Assembly (NCBI GenBank): GCA_019116965.1
Contig: DXAT01000024.1
Location: 62,001-126,000, forward strand
Direction: 5' to 3'
DNA length: 64,000 nucleotides
From: Candidatus Coprenecus pullistercoris
Lineage (GTDB): Bacteria; Bacteroidota; Bacteroidia; Bacteroidales; UBA932
A model generated the notes under the pieces. The model searched no databases. It had not been told where the DNA came from and saw only the letters and a list, made by a program, of their open reading frames with translations. Below are positions 1-8,077 of this stretch, in pieces (positions within the stretch are counted from its first letter, which is position 1; every line of letters starts with the position of its first letter). The translations under genes and the position numbers were made by a program.

Positions 1-420
1 CCGGAGCACAAGGAACTGTCCCCGAAGATGAAACACAATGAGTCGCACAAATACGAGTCGGCATTCGTGGGAGTGACCGTCGAGGACTCCCCTTCCATCC
101 TGCTCTCATCCCTGCAAGGCTCTAAGCTCGGCATCTGGGTAGCCCACGGAGAGGGCCGTTTCTCCTTCCCGAGACCGGTGGAGGAGTACAATATCGCTCT
201 CAGATACAACTACAACGCTTATCCCGGCAATCCCAACGGCTCACCTGAGGCCGTGGCCGGAGTATGCTCCCCTGACGGTCGCCACTTAGCCATGATGCCC
301 CATCCCGAGAGATGCCTGAGGCCTTGGAACTGGGCGTGGTACCCTGACAGGAAGAACGACACAGTGACTCCATGGATTGAAATGTTCGTAAATGGCAGAA
401 TATGGCTGGAAAAGCACTGA
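1..420 (+). CDS. purL: Phosphoribosylformylglycinamidine synthase, C-terminal part
   Basis: This is the 3' end of a gene entering from the left edge; the reading frame is open from base 1. The product makes formylglycinamidine ribonucleotide from FGAR, ATP and glutamine in purine synthesis. The visible part is the end of the C-terminal glutaminase domain. It shows the WVAHGEGRF motif and the MMPHPER motif, whose His and Glu belong to the class I amidotransferase triad. The nucleophile cysteine lies upstream, outside the window. The ending resembles the long single-chain PurL of about 1,230 residues used by Bacteroidota and Proteobacteria. The next gene starts 19 bases before this stop, so the two are probably co-transcribed. 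Confidence 0.93.
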   Translation, partial: PEHKELSPKMKHNESHKYESAFVGVTVEDSPSILLSSLQGSKLGIWVAHGEGRFSFPRPVEEYNIALRYNYNAYPGNPNGSPEAVAGVCSPDGRHLAMMPHPERCLRPWNWAWYPDRKNDTVTPWIEMFVNGRIWLEKH

Positions 421-1796
421 GACATACACACCCTTTCAAGAACGCGGAAGACCGCCAGCAGCAGCGGCCGCCAAAGATATTTGTCCTGGACACCAATGTC
501 ATCCTGCATGACAGTCACTCCATCTTCAACTTCCAGGACAACGACATCTATATCCCGGTAAGCGTCATAGAGGAACTGGACAAATTCAAGAAGGGAGACG
601 ACAACCTCGGCTTCAATGCCAGGGCATTTGTCCGTGAACTGGACCGCATATCCGACAATACCCTGTTCGACCAGGGCATCAGCCTCGGGAAAGGACGCGG
701 CCACATCAAGATAGAGATGGGACACGGCTACACTCAGGCGATGAAGGACTCGCTGATAGACGACATTCCCGACCACCGCATCATAGCCACTGCCGTATGG
801 CTGCGGGACAACACTCCGGACAGGAAAGTCATACTGGTCACAAAGGATGTAAACATGAGACTTAAAGCCAAGGCGCTGGGCCTCATGGCACAGGACTATC
901 TGTCTGACAAGGTAGAGGAAAAGCGTATCGTCAGGACCGAGAAGGAAGTCCTCACCGTGCGCAACATGAGGGACCAGCTCATCCACCGCCTCGACTCATC
1001 ACCGGACGGAGTGCCTTATTCGGAACTCGGCATACGCAGGCGTCCGGCATGTAACCAGTACTACAGGATATACGACAGTGCCAGGAATGTGACTCTCGCA
1101 AGATATGACAACCGGAACCGATGCGTCATCAAGGTCCGTCCACGGATAGCCTACGGCATAACGCCGCGCAATGACGAGCAGACGCTTGCGCTCGATGCCA
1201 TCATGAATCCGGATATCAGGCTCATAGCTCTGACAGGCCGGGCCGGCACAGGAAAGACACTCCTGGCTCTGGCCGGTGCGCTGGAGCAGGCCGGCAATTT
1301 CGAGCAGATACTCCTTTCCAGACCTGTAATACCTCTCAAGAACCAGGAATTAGGTTTCCTGCCTGGATCAGTGGACGACAAGATAGGCCCGTACATGCTG
1401 CCTCTTTTCGACAACCTCGCCGTAATCAAGAGCTGCTTCGCTCCCGGCAGCAAGGAACTGGCACAGATAGAGGATATGCAAAAAAAAGAAAAGCTGCTGA
1501 TCAATCCCCTGGCCTATATCCGCGGCCGCAGCTTAGGCAATGTGTTCTTCATCGTGGACGAGAGCCAGAACCTGACCCCGCATGAGGTCAAGACCATTAT
1601 CACCAGAGCCGGAGAGGGAACCAAGATAGTCTTCACCGGCGATATCTATCAGATCGACCAGCCTTATCTGGACTTCAACTCCAACGGTCTGACCCACCTG
1701 TGCGACAAGTTTTTCGGACAGAGTGTATTCGCCCACATCAACATGACCAAGGGCGAACGCAGCGAACTTTCGGAACTTGCCGGCAAACTTTTATAG
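402..1796 (+). CDS. PIN-PhoH family ATPase (PhoH2/YlaK type)
   Basis: A 464-residue protein with an N-terminal PIN nuclease-like domain followed by a PhoH P-loop ATPase domain. The PIN domain opens with FVLDTNVILHD around residue 27, giving the first acidic metal ligand at D30. The Walker A motif GRAGTGKT is near residue 280 and the Walker B motif FFIVDES near 382. Family members are described as RNA helicase/RNase enzymes, sometimes paired with a small antitoxin; no antitoxin gene is seen here. The ATG at 402 overlaps purL by 19 bases, and the PIN domain begins only about 25 residues in, so this start is plausible. Function is inferred from the family only. Confidence 0.9.
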   Translation: MAGKALRHTHPFKNAEDRQQQRPPKIFVLDTNVILHDSHSIFNFQDNDIYIPVSVIEELDKFKKGDDNLGFNARAFVRELDRISDNTLFDQGISLGKGRGHIKIEMGHGYTQAMKDSLIDDIPDHRIIATAVWLRDNTPDRKVILVTKDVNMRLKAKALGLMAQDYLSDKVEEKRIVRTEKEVLTVRNMRDQLIHRLDSSPDGVPYSELGIRRRPACNQYYRIYDSARNVTLARYDNRNRCVIKVRPRIAYGITPRNDEQTLALDAIMNPDIRLIALTGRAGTGKTLLALAGALEQAGNFEQILLSRPVIPLKNQELGFLPGSVDDKIGPYMLPLFDNLAVIKSCFAPGSKELAQIEDMQKKEKLLINPLAYIRGRSLGNVFFIVDESQNLTPHEVKTIITRAGEGTKIVFTGDIYQIDQPYLDFNSNGLTHLCDKFFGQSVFAHINMTKGERSELSELAGKLL

Positions 1797-1812
1797 ATTT
1801 TAGTTTTTTTGT

Positions 1813-1820
1813 TATTTTTG
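1813..1820 (+). promoter_or_regulatory. -7 promoter element for ppdK
   Basis: TATTTTTG matches the Bacteroidota -7 consensus TAnnTTTG. It lies about 43 bases before the ppdK start, in the only sizeable gap between phoH and ppdK. A matching TTTG at -33 is not evident, so the element is scored on the -7 alone. Confidence 0.5.
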
Positions 1821-1863
1821 CGCCCTGACATATCAGATCAAATCCAACTAACTTTAATATTTT

Positions 1864-4578
1864 ATGTCAAACAAACGAGTTTATTTCTTTGGAGGTAAAG
1901 AGGCCGAAGGAAACGGTTCAATGAGAAACCTCCTTGGCGGTAAAGGTGCCAACCTCGCTGAGATGTGCACGCTCGGTATGCCTGTTCCCGCAGGATTCAC
2001 CATTACGACAGAGTGCTGCACCGAGTATTACAACTTAGGATGCAAATATCCGGCTGATCTGGAGAAAGAGGTCAATGACGCACTGTCACGCGCAGAGATG
2101 ATGATGGGTAGGAAATTCGGAGACAAGGACAATCCTCTCCTCGTTTCATGCCGTTCCGGCGCACGCTCATCCATGCCTGGAATGATGGAGACCGTACTGA
2201 ATATCGGACTTTGCTCCGCAACCATACCGGGGATGATAGCCAAGACGCAGAATCCCCGCTTCGTATACGACGCATACCGTCGTCTGATCATGATGTACTC
2301 GGATGTGGTAATGGAAAAGGCCGAGGGCATAGAGCCGGCCGAGGGCCAGGGCATCAGGGTTCAGCTGGACCGGATGCTCGGCGAGCTGAAAGCCCAAAAG
2401 GGCTACAGGAGCGATACTGACCTGACCGAGGAGGACCTCAAGCAGCTCTGCTCTGACTTCAAGGTACGCGTAAAACAGGTACTCGGCAAGGAGTTTCCCG
2501 ACAACGCATACGAGCAGCTCTGGGGAGGTATCGGAGCCGTGTTCAAATCATGGAACGGAAAGAGGGCCATCGCTTACCGCCGCATCGAGGGCATCCCCGA
2601 TGACTGGGGTACAGCCGTGAATGTACAGGCCATGGTATTCGGAAACATGGGAGACAACTCCGCTACAGGCGTGGCATTCTCCCGTAACCCAGCCACCGGC
2701 GAGAACAAGTTCTACGGAGAATGGCTCATCAACGCCCAGGGCGAGGATGTCGTAGCCGGTATCCGTACCCCCAACCCTCTGAATGAGGCCACAAAGAACG
2801 AGCACAACCGCAACTTAGCATCCCTCGAGACCGCAATGCCCGAGGTTTATAAAGAGCTTGACGACATCCAGAACCATCTTGAAGACCACTTCAAGGACAT
2901 GCAGGACATCGAGTTCACCATCCAGGACGGCAAGCTCTGGATGCTCCAGTGCCGTGTCGGCAAGAGGACCGGTCTGGCAGCGCTCAATATGGCCATGGAC
3001 ATGCTTCATGAGGGTCTTATCGATGAGAAGACCGCAGTGATGAGAGTGGCACCCAACCAGCTTGACGAGCTGCTCCACCCTATCCTGAACCCCGCTGCCG
3101 AGAAGAAGGCTACAGTCATCGCGCAGGGTCTGCCCGCAGGTCCCGGAGGCTCTGTAGGAAAGATTGTGTTCACAGCAGAGGATGCGGTAGCCGCGGCTGC
3201 CCGCAAGGAGAAGGTAGTCCTCGTTCGCGAGGAGACCAATCCTGAGGATGTCGAGGGCATGCGTGCAGCAGACGGTCTGCTCACGGCCCGCGGAGGTATG
3301 ACTTCCCACGCGGCCCTCGTAGCCCGCGGATGGGGAAAATGCTGCATCGTAGGTTGTGATGCCCTGCATATTGACTTGGACGCCAAGACTCTGACAATCA
3401 ACGGTAAGACATATAAGGAAGGAGATGTATTCTCGCTTAACGGCTCAAAAGGATTCGTATACGATGTACCCGTAGAGACCATGGACGCATCGGAGAATCC
3501 ACGTTTCGTAGAGTACATGACCCTCGTGGACAAGTACCGCAGACTCGGCGTGCGCACCAATGCGGACACCCCTGAGGACGCCGCAAGAGCTCTCTCGTTC
3601 GGAGCTGAGGGCATCGGCCTCTTCCGTATCGAGCACATGTTCTACGGAGCACATTCGGAAGAGCCTCTGTCCAAACTCCGCAAGATGATTCTCTCCAAGG
3701 ATACAGATGAGAGGAAAGCAGCCTTGGCTGAGCTCGAGCCATATATCAAGAACGCAGTCAAGAACACCTTGAAGGTCATGGACGGCAAGCCTGTCACATT
3801 CCGTCTGCTCGACCCTCCTCTCCATGAGTTCGTGCCCCAGACGCCCGAAAAAGAGGCAGAGCTGGCCAAGGAGCTCGGAGTAAGCATCGACGACATCGAG
3901 AAACGCGGAGAGAGCCTGCACGAGGTCAACCCCATGATGGGTCACCGCGGTGTCCGTCTCGGCATCACATATCCCGAGATCAGCGAGACCCAGTTCCGCG
4001 CCATCTTCAACGCCACTGCAGAACTCATCAAGGAAGGCTTCAATCCCAAGCCCGAGATCATGATTCCAGTAACCATCATCGTACGCGAGCTTGACTTCCA
4101 GAAGAGAATATGCGACCGCGTGCACGAAGAGGTAGAGAAAGCCACGGGCGTGACCATCAACTACCTCTATGGTACGATGATTGAGATTCCGAGAGCCGCT
4201 CTTCTCGCCAACTTCATGGCCAAAACGGCCCAGTTCTTCTCATTCGGAACAAACGACCTGACACAGATGACATTCGGATTCTCCCGCGACGATATCGGTG
4301 CATTCATGAATGACTACTTGGAGAACAAGCTTCTCGATGCGGATCCGTTCCAGACCATCGATATCGAGTCGGTCGGCAAACTGATTGATATAGGCGTAAA
4401 GGGCGGACGCAGCACCAACCCGAAACTGAAGGTGGGTATATGCGGCGAGCACGGCGGAGACCCAGCTTCCGTAGAGTTCTGTCACAAAATCGGCATGGAC
4501 TATGTATCCTGCTCACCCTTCAGGGTTCCCATCGCCCGCCTTGCTGCGGCGCAGGCTGCAATCAAGAACGGACAGTAA
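1864..4578 (+). CDS. ppdK: Pyruvate, phosphate dikinase
   Basis: A 904-residue cytosolic enzyme that interconverts PEP, AMP and PPi with pyruvate, ATP and phosphate. In anaerobic Bacteroidales it usually works alongside or instead of pyruvate kinase. The order is the classic one: an N-terminal ATP-grasp nucleotide domain (GGKGANLAEM near residue 27), the swivelling phosphohistidine domain (GGMTSHAALVARG, catalytic His about 482), and a C-terminal PEP/pyruvate barrel with CGEHGGDP, where the catalytic Cys is about 860. Length is normal for the family. It has its own -7 element upstream and a strong terminator just downstream, so it is probably transcribed alone or as the last gene of the purL run. 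Confidence 0.98.
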   Translation: MSNKRVYFFGGKEAEGNGSMRNLLGGKGANLAEMCTLGMPVPAGFTITTECCTEYYNLGCKYPADLEKEVNDALSRAEMMMGRKFGDKDNPLLVSCRSGARSSMPGMMETVLNIGLCSATIPGMIAKTQNPRFVYDAYRRLIMMYSDVVMEKAEGIEPAEGQGIRVQLDRMLGELKAQKGYRSDTDLTEEDLKQLCSDFKVRVKQVLGKEFPDNAYEQLWGGIGAVFKSWNGKRAIAYRRIEGIPDDWGTAVNVQAMVFGNMGDNSATGVAFSRNPATGENKFYGEWLINAQGEDVVAGIRTPNPLNEATKNEHNRNLASLETAMPEVYKELDDIQNHLEDHFKDMQDIEFTIQDGKLWMLQCRVGKRTGLAALNMAMDMLHEGLIDEKTAVMRVAPNQLDELLHPILNPAAEKKATVIAQGLPAGPGGSVGKIVFTAEDAVAAAARKEKVVLVREETNPEDVEGMRAADGLLTARGGMTSHAALVARGWGKCCIVGCDALHIDLDAKTLTINGKTYKEGDVFSLNGSKGFVYDVPVETMDASENPRFVEYMTLVDKYRRLGVRTNADTPEDAARALSFGAEGIGLFRIEHMFYGAHSEEPLSKLRKMILSKDTDERKAALAELEPYIKNAVKNTLKVMDGKPVTFRLLDPPLHEFVPQTPEKEAELAKELGVSIDDIEKRGESLHEVNPMMGHRGVRLGITYPEISETQFRAIFNATAELIKEGFNPKPEIMIPVTIIVRELDFQKRICDRVHEEVEKATGVTINYLYGTMIEIPRAALLANFMAKTAQFFSFGTNDLTQMTFGFSRDDIGAFMNDYLENKLLDADPFQTIDIESVGKLIDIGVKGGRSTNPKLKVGICGEHGGDPASVEFCHKIGMDYVSCSPFRVPIARLAAAQAAIKNGQ

Positions 4579-4602
4579 AGATTTTACACAGACAGTTATT
4601 TC

Positions 4603-4638
4603 AAGGCCGGTCCCGACAAGGGTGCCGGCCTTTTTTTG
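4603..4638 (+). terminator. Rho-independent terminator after ppdK
   Basis: The arms AAGGCCGG (4603-4610) and CCGGCCTT (4625-4632) form an 8-bp stem, with inner CCC/GGG pairing. A run of seven T follows. It sits 24 bases after the ppdK stop and before the promoter of the next operon. Confidence 0.85.
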
Positions 4639-4643
4639 TCACA

Positions 4644-4678
4644 TTTTGGGACCTTTCGCATATTTTATTGTATATTTG
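4644..4678 (+). promoter_or_regulatory. Promoter of the five-gene exported-protein operon
   Basis: A TTTTG -33 element (4644-4648) and a TATATTTG -7 element (4671-4678) are separated by 22 bases, slightly longer than the usual 19-21. The first gene starts 27 bases after the -7. With the preceding terminator, this isolates the 4706-8077 genes as a separate transcription unit. Confidence 0.7.
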
Positions 4679-4705
4679 TAGTATCTGTAACCAAACTGAC
4701 ACGAT

Positions 4706-5194
4706 ATGAGACGATTTCTTTTACTGCTGCTTATATCCGCCCTATCCCTGCCGGCTCTTGCGCAGGGCAGGCTTGTCGGGAGCAGCGCGGACAAACGACC
4801 TGCATGGGTAAAGCGCGATGTGGACCGCTACGATGTTATCAAAGTATCCTACGAGAGTACGCTCAGTCTCCGCGATGCCGAGGACAAGGCTTTCGAAAGC
4901 CTTCGCAACCATGTGGTAAACACTGTCACCACATACCTGATGAAGTACAATGTGGAAGGCCGGTCCCTTGAAGATATCCGGAGCGATGTGGAAAACTCCG
5001 GATATGTGCGCGATATATCCGGACTGACATCCATAGACACCTACTGGGAGCACAGGACGGTTAAGAAGCAGGATGTCTACATATACTATATACTTTACGA
5101 CTTCAACGACTTCGAGAAAAAGAAGATAGCGATGGAGATAGACTTCGACTACCTGTCTCCTGAAGGATCAATCACCAATTTCCAACAGCCATGA
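4706..5194 (+). CDS. Exported LPP20-like protein (operon gene 1)
   Basis: A 162-residue protein with a clear signal peptide: R2-R3, a hydrophobic run and ALAQ at about 17-20, with cleavage predicted near residue 20. No lipobox is present. The mature part has a PAWVKRD stretch followed by an alternating strand/helix region with regularly spaced alanines (DAEDKAFESL). This resembles the LPP20 lipoprotein fold (PxWV followed by AxxxA helices). The gene is the first of five exported proteins and overlaps the next by 4 bases (ATGA). The LPP20 relation is a weak-sequence inference. The role is unknown, presumably in the periplasm or at the outer membrane. It may be a paralogue of the last gene of the operon. 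Confidence 0.75.
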   Translation: MRRFLLLLLISALSLPALAQGRLVGSSADKRPAWVKRDVDRYDVIKVSYESTLSLRDAEDKAFESLRNHVVNTVTTYLMKYNVEGRSLEDIRSDVENSGYVRDISGLTSIDTYWEHRTVKKQDVYIYYILYDFNDFEKKKIAMEIDFDYLSPEGSITNFQQP

Positions 5195-5679
5195 GAGTAT
5201 TTGCCGCACTTTTTCTTTGCGCGCTGATGTGCGCACCTGTCTACGGACAGAAATACACTCCGAAGAACTCCCGCAACTATGAGGTGGAGACCCTCAGCAG
5301 CGGACAGGGCACCAAGGAGTTCAAAATCTATGTTACAGAACGTAATGAAAGAAGGGCCATACCGCTTGCCAAAATGGCGGCTGTGGAGGTCTGTGTATTC
5401 AGAGGACTGCCGGCCTCCGGCTCCGTCAGCGGGACTCCCGCACTCTGCAGTTCCTCCGACGAGGAGAGACATGCCGCTTTCTTCGAGGAGTTCTTCGCTC
5501 CCGGAGGCAGGTATCTGCAATATGTCAATGTCACCTCGGAGGGACGGCTTTCTGACGGAGACAAGATAAAGGTCAAGGGTGGATGGAAGATAGGCCTGAC
5601 CGTTCAGGTTCTGTACGACAATCTCCGCAACGACCTGCAGGAGGAGGGCATTGTCCGCTCACTGAATTCCGGATTCTAA
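5191..5679 (+). CDS. Exported protein of unknown function (operon gene 2)
   Basis: A 162-residue protein with an N-terminal signal peptide (LFLCALMCAPVYGQ, cleavage about residue 20). The mature part looks like a mixed alpha/beta domain. It carries two cysteines (about 68 and 86) that could form a periplasmic disulphide, and it ends in a basic-acidic helix. I do not recognise a family. The ATG overlaps the stop of the previous gene (ATGA), which implies translational coupling, and the next gene begins 16 bases later. Tight packing among secreted neighbours suggests a subunit or chaperone of the same envelope assembly, which is an inference from context alone. Confidence 0.75.
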   Translation: MRVFAALFLCALMCAPVYGQKYTPKNSRNYEVETLSSGQGTKEFKIYVTERNERRAIPLAKMAAVEVCVFRGLPASGSVSGTPALCSSSDEERHAAFFEEFFAPGGRYLQYVNVTSEGRLSDGDKIKVKGGWKIGLTVQVLYDNLRNDLQEEGIVRSLNSGF

Positions 5680-5695
5680 TACAAAATATTCAGAC

Positions 5696-6661
5696 ATGAA
5701 AAAGATATTACTGTCAGCCATAATGCTTTTCTCTGCCGCAGCGCTGCACGCACAGGCGAGAAAACCCATAATCATGGTCGTCCCGAGCGACATCTACTGC
5801 ACCAGGGCCGGCTATGTCACTACATATCAGGACGGCAACGGAGAGACCAGGACTGTATCCGACTATGACAAAGCCTTCATCAGCGACGAGAACCTGCGCC
5901 TGGCCATATCTGAACTTTCCAGAATCATGGCTGACCGCGGTTTTCCCCTGAAAGACCTTGAGCAGACACTCAAGAGCATGGACAATCAGCGTGCCGAGGC
6001 AGACCTGTTCACCGGCAATGCCGGAGGCTCAGTCATCCTCTCCCCTCTCGACAGGATCAAGATGACCGCAAAGGCCGATATCATCATGGATCTGGACTTC
6101 AGCATCAAGACCAGAGGACCTCAGAGATACATATCCTTCAACCTCAGAGGCGTGGATGCCTATACCAACAAGGTCATCACATCTGTATCAGGTGACGGCC
6201 GCCCGTCCACGGCCGTATCTACAGGCCTGCTAATAGAAGAAGCCGTACTGAACTATATGGACTCGTTCAACGCCGCCCTGCAGGCCCATTTCGACGATAT
6301 GTTCGCCAACGGACGCGAGGTTACCATATCTATCAGGATGACAGACAACTGCCCCATAACCATGAACGACGAGGTGGAGTTCCTCGGAGAAACGGTTCTT
6401 TTCTCAGATGTTCTTGACTACTGGATGGACGAGAACACTGTCAACCACCGATTCTCACGAGTCGCCGGCGGTGACAACTTCGTTGATTACGAACAGGTGC
6501 GCATTCCTCTGTACAAAACGGTACTCGGTAAGGAGAGAGCCATAGACACCCGTTCGTTCGCAATGGACCTGGCCAGATTCCTGAGCAAGGAACCCTTCAA
6601 TCTGCCTTACAAGCTCAACGAACGCGGCCTTGGCAATGTATGGATAGTACTTGGAGACTGA
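5696..6661 (+). CDS. DUF6175-like exported protein (operon gene 3)
   Basis: A 321-residue protein with a signal peptide ending ALHAQ (about residue 19). The mature protein begins with a strand (PIIMVVPSD), a tyrosine-rich segment and a helix-rich region (ISELSRIMADRGF). This resembles the Bacteroidota DUF6175 family, and in outline the alpha/beta nucleoid of the CsgG/TolB-N/LpoB type (strand, then a long helix, then amphipathic strands such as ITISIRMTD). It is the largest member of the operon and sits at its centre, so it may be the scaffold. There is no lipobox and no predicted transmembrane segment after the signal. The family name is given from memory; the CsgG-like comparison is inference. 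Confidence 0.72.
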   Translation: MKKILLSAIMLFSAAALHAQARKPIIMVVPSDIYCTRAGYVTTYQDGNGETRTVSDYDKAFISDENLRLAISELSRIMADRGFPLKDLEQTLKSMDNQRAEADLFTGNAGGSVILSPLDRIKMTAKADIIMDLDFSIKTRGPQRYISFNLRGVDAYTNKVITSVSGDGRPSTAVSTGLLIEEAVLNYMDSFNAALQAHFDDMFANGREVTISIRMTDNCPITMNDEVEFLGETVLFSDVLDYWMDENTVNHRFSRVAGGDNFVDYEQVRIPLYKTVLGKERAIDTRSFAMDLARFLSKEPFNLPYKLNERGLGNVWIVLGD

Positions 6662-6665
6662 CGAT

Positions 6666-7124
6666 ATGAAAAAGTTTATCATCACAATTATGCTTTCCGC
6701 GGCAGCAGTCCTCTGCGCCGGGGCACAGGACAGTCTGAGGATCAGTGTTGCCACACCCGAAGGTCTCACTCATGAGAACGCGGTGTCAACCCTGACATCC
6801 AATCTCAGACAGGCCCTCATACTCAACAATGTATCAGCCGAGGACAGCCGCTTCGTACTCAGGACCGAAGTGACCGAGCTGTCAAAGGGCGTAACCTCCA
6901 CCGCTCCGCCCATGTTTGTCACTGAGCTTGAGATATCGATGTTCGTCACCGACACGGTCACTGGAGAGAATCTGAGCCAGACATCATTCACGCTCAAGGG
7001 TATAGCCGACAATAACCAGACCTCGTATATGGACGCCGTAAAGAAAATCAGAGCCCGTGATTCCAAGCTGCGTGCGCTCATCATGCAGGCCGGGGAATAC
7101 TTTGAAAAGCACATCAACCAATAA
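6666..7124 (+). CDS. Small exported protein, possible CsgG/LpoB-like fold (operon gene 4)
   Basis: A 152-residue protein. The start at 6666 is chosen because it begins directly with a signal peptide (MKKFIITIML to CAGAQ, cleavage about residue 20); an in-frame ATG 15 bases upstream would overlap the previous gene and add a non-signal prefix. The mature part has the pattern helix (about 20 residues), strand with RFVLRTEV, strand rich in ELEISMFV, then TGENL and a final helix. This resembles small CsgG/LpoB-type assembly proteins that detect amphipathic strands. It lies 4 bases after gene 3 and 11 before gene 5. Function unknown. Confidence 0.72.
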   Translation: MKKFIITIMLSAAAVLCAGAQDSLRISVATPEGLTHENAVSTLTSNLRQALILNNVSAEDSRFVLRTEVTELSKGVTSTAPPMFVTELEISMFVTDTVTGENLSQTSFTLKGIADNNQTSYMDAVKKIRARDSKLRALIMQAGEYFEKHINQ

Positions 7125-7135
7125 CGACAAGAGAC

Positions 7136-8077
7136 ATGAATACGATGATCAAGGCCGCCCTGACCGTACTTATGCTGACGCTGTCCTTCTCCGCATTTGC
7201 CCAGAAAGCCCAGTACAAAAAGACAGACGCCAGCGAGAAGAAGATACCCGAATGGGTACGCTCGGCAGAGCGCGGTTATCTGATAGCCACAGCCGAGGGA
7301 GAGGACATTGAAGAAGCCAAAAAAGCCGTGATGGAAAATATCAAGCAGCAGATAGCACAGAGCATTGCCACACGCATCATCTCCGAGTCCGTCTTACACG
7401 CCACTTACAGCGAGAACGGAGACCGGACATCAGGCTCGCAGGATATGGAGACCCACATCATGTCCAGGACAGCCAGGCTGCCTTTCTTAGGTGAGATATC
7501 CCTATCTAAGGCCACTGATTACTACTGGGAGGAGAGACGCTGGCGCACAGACGGGAAAGTCGATTACATGTACGCTGTGAAATATCCGTTCAGTGAACAT
7601 GAGATGGAGATACTGGCCGCACAATACCGGGACTACGATGCAAGTCTGAATACCCGCCTGGAAGAATTCGAATCCGGTCTGCACACTGTGCAGTCAGTAG
7701 AAGCTATAGGAGACAATATCAACAGGCTGAGGGTATTCCTCGATGAGTTCGACACCATGGACCCCCGCTACAATCAGGTACAGGTCCTGACCGGGCGATA
7801 CAGGGACCTGTACGGACAGATAACGCTCGAATGCGTTCAGGAAAGCAAAGGCGCCGTGGCCGTCACCCTGCATTTAGGAGGCCGGGAGATATCCACCAGC
7901 CAGAGGCCTGTGCTTAAGTCCAACTGCGCCACACAGCTGTCATCTGCCATCGAGGGCAATGTGCTGCTGATAAAGTACAATGACGAATACTGCTACGACC
8001 AGGACGACAACTATATCGACATACGGCTCAGGGCTGGAAACAAGTACATATCCCAGCGCGTGTTCATAAAGCTCTGA
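7136..8077 (+). CDS. Exported LPP20-like protein with C-terminal extension (operon gene 5)
   Basis: A 313-residue protein with a signal peptide (cleavage after FAQ, about residue 22). The first half has PEWVRSAERGY then EGEDIEEAKKAVMENIKQQI, the PxWV plus alanine-spaced helix typical of LPP20-like domains and matching gene 1 of the operon. A helical linker (about 165-230) follows, then a beta-rich C-terminal domain with VTLHLGGREI. The operon therefore starts and ends with LPP20-like proteins. The stop abuts the stop of convergent hydE with no spare base, and no terminator is seen between them. Family assignment is by eye and moderate; the role is unknown. Confidence 0.74.
   Translation: MNTMIKAALTVLMLTLSFSAFAQKAQYKKTDASEKKIPEWVRSAERGYLIATAEGEDIEEAKKAVMENIKQQIAQSIATRIISESVLHATYSENGDRTSGSQDMETHIMSRTARLPFLGEISLSKATDYYWEERRWRTDGKVDYMYAVKYPFSEHEMEILAAQYRDYDASLNTRLEEFESGLHTVQSVEAIGDNINRLRVFLDEFDTMDPRYNQVQVLTGRYRDLYGQITLECVQESKGAVAVTLHLGGREISTSQRPVLKSNCATQLSSAIEGNVLLIKYNDEYCYDQDDNYIDIRLRAGNKYISQRVFIKL

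Noticed and set aside
219-986. A 255-residue minus-strand open frame opposite purL/phoH
   Set aside because: Lies entirely antisense to recognised genes, has no motif and no promoter; it is a by-product of GC-rich third codon positions.
3445-4125. A 226-residue minus-strand frame inside ppdK
   Set aside because: Antisense to the conserved PPDK coding region, with no recognisable domain.
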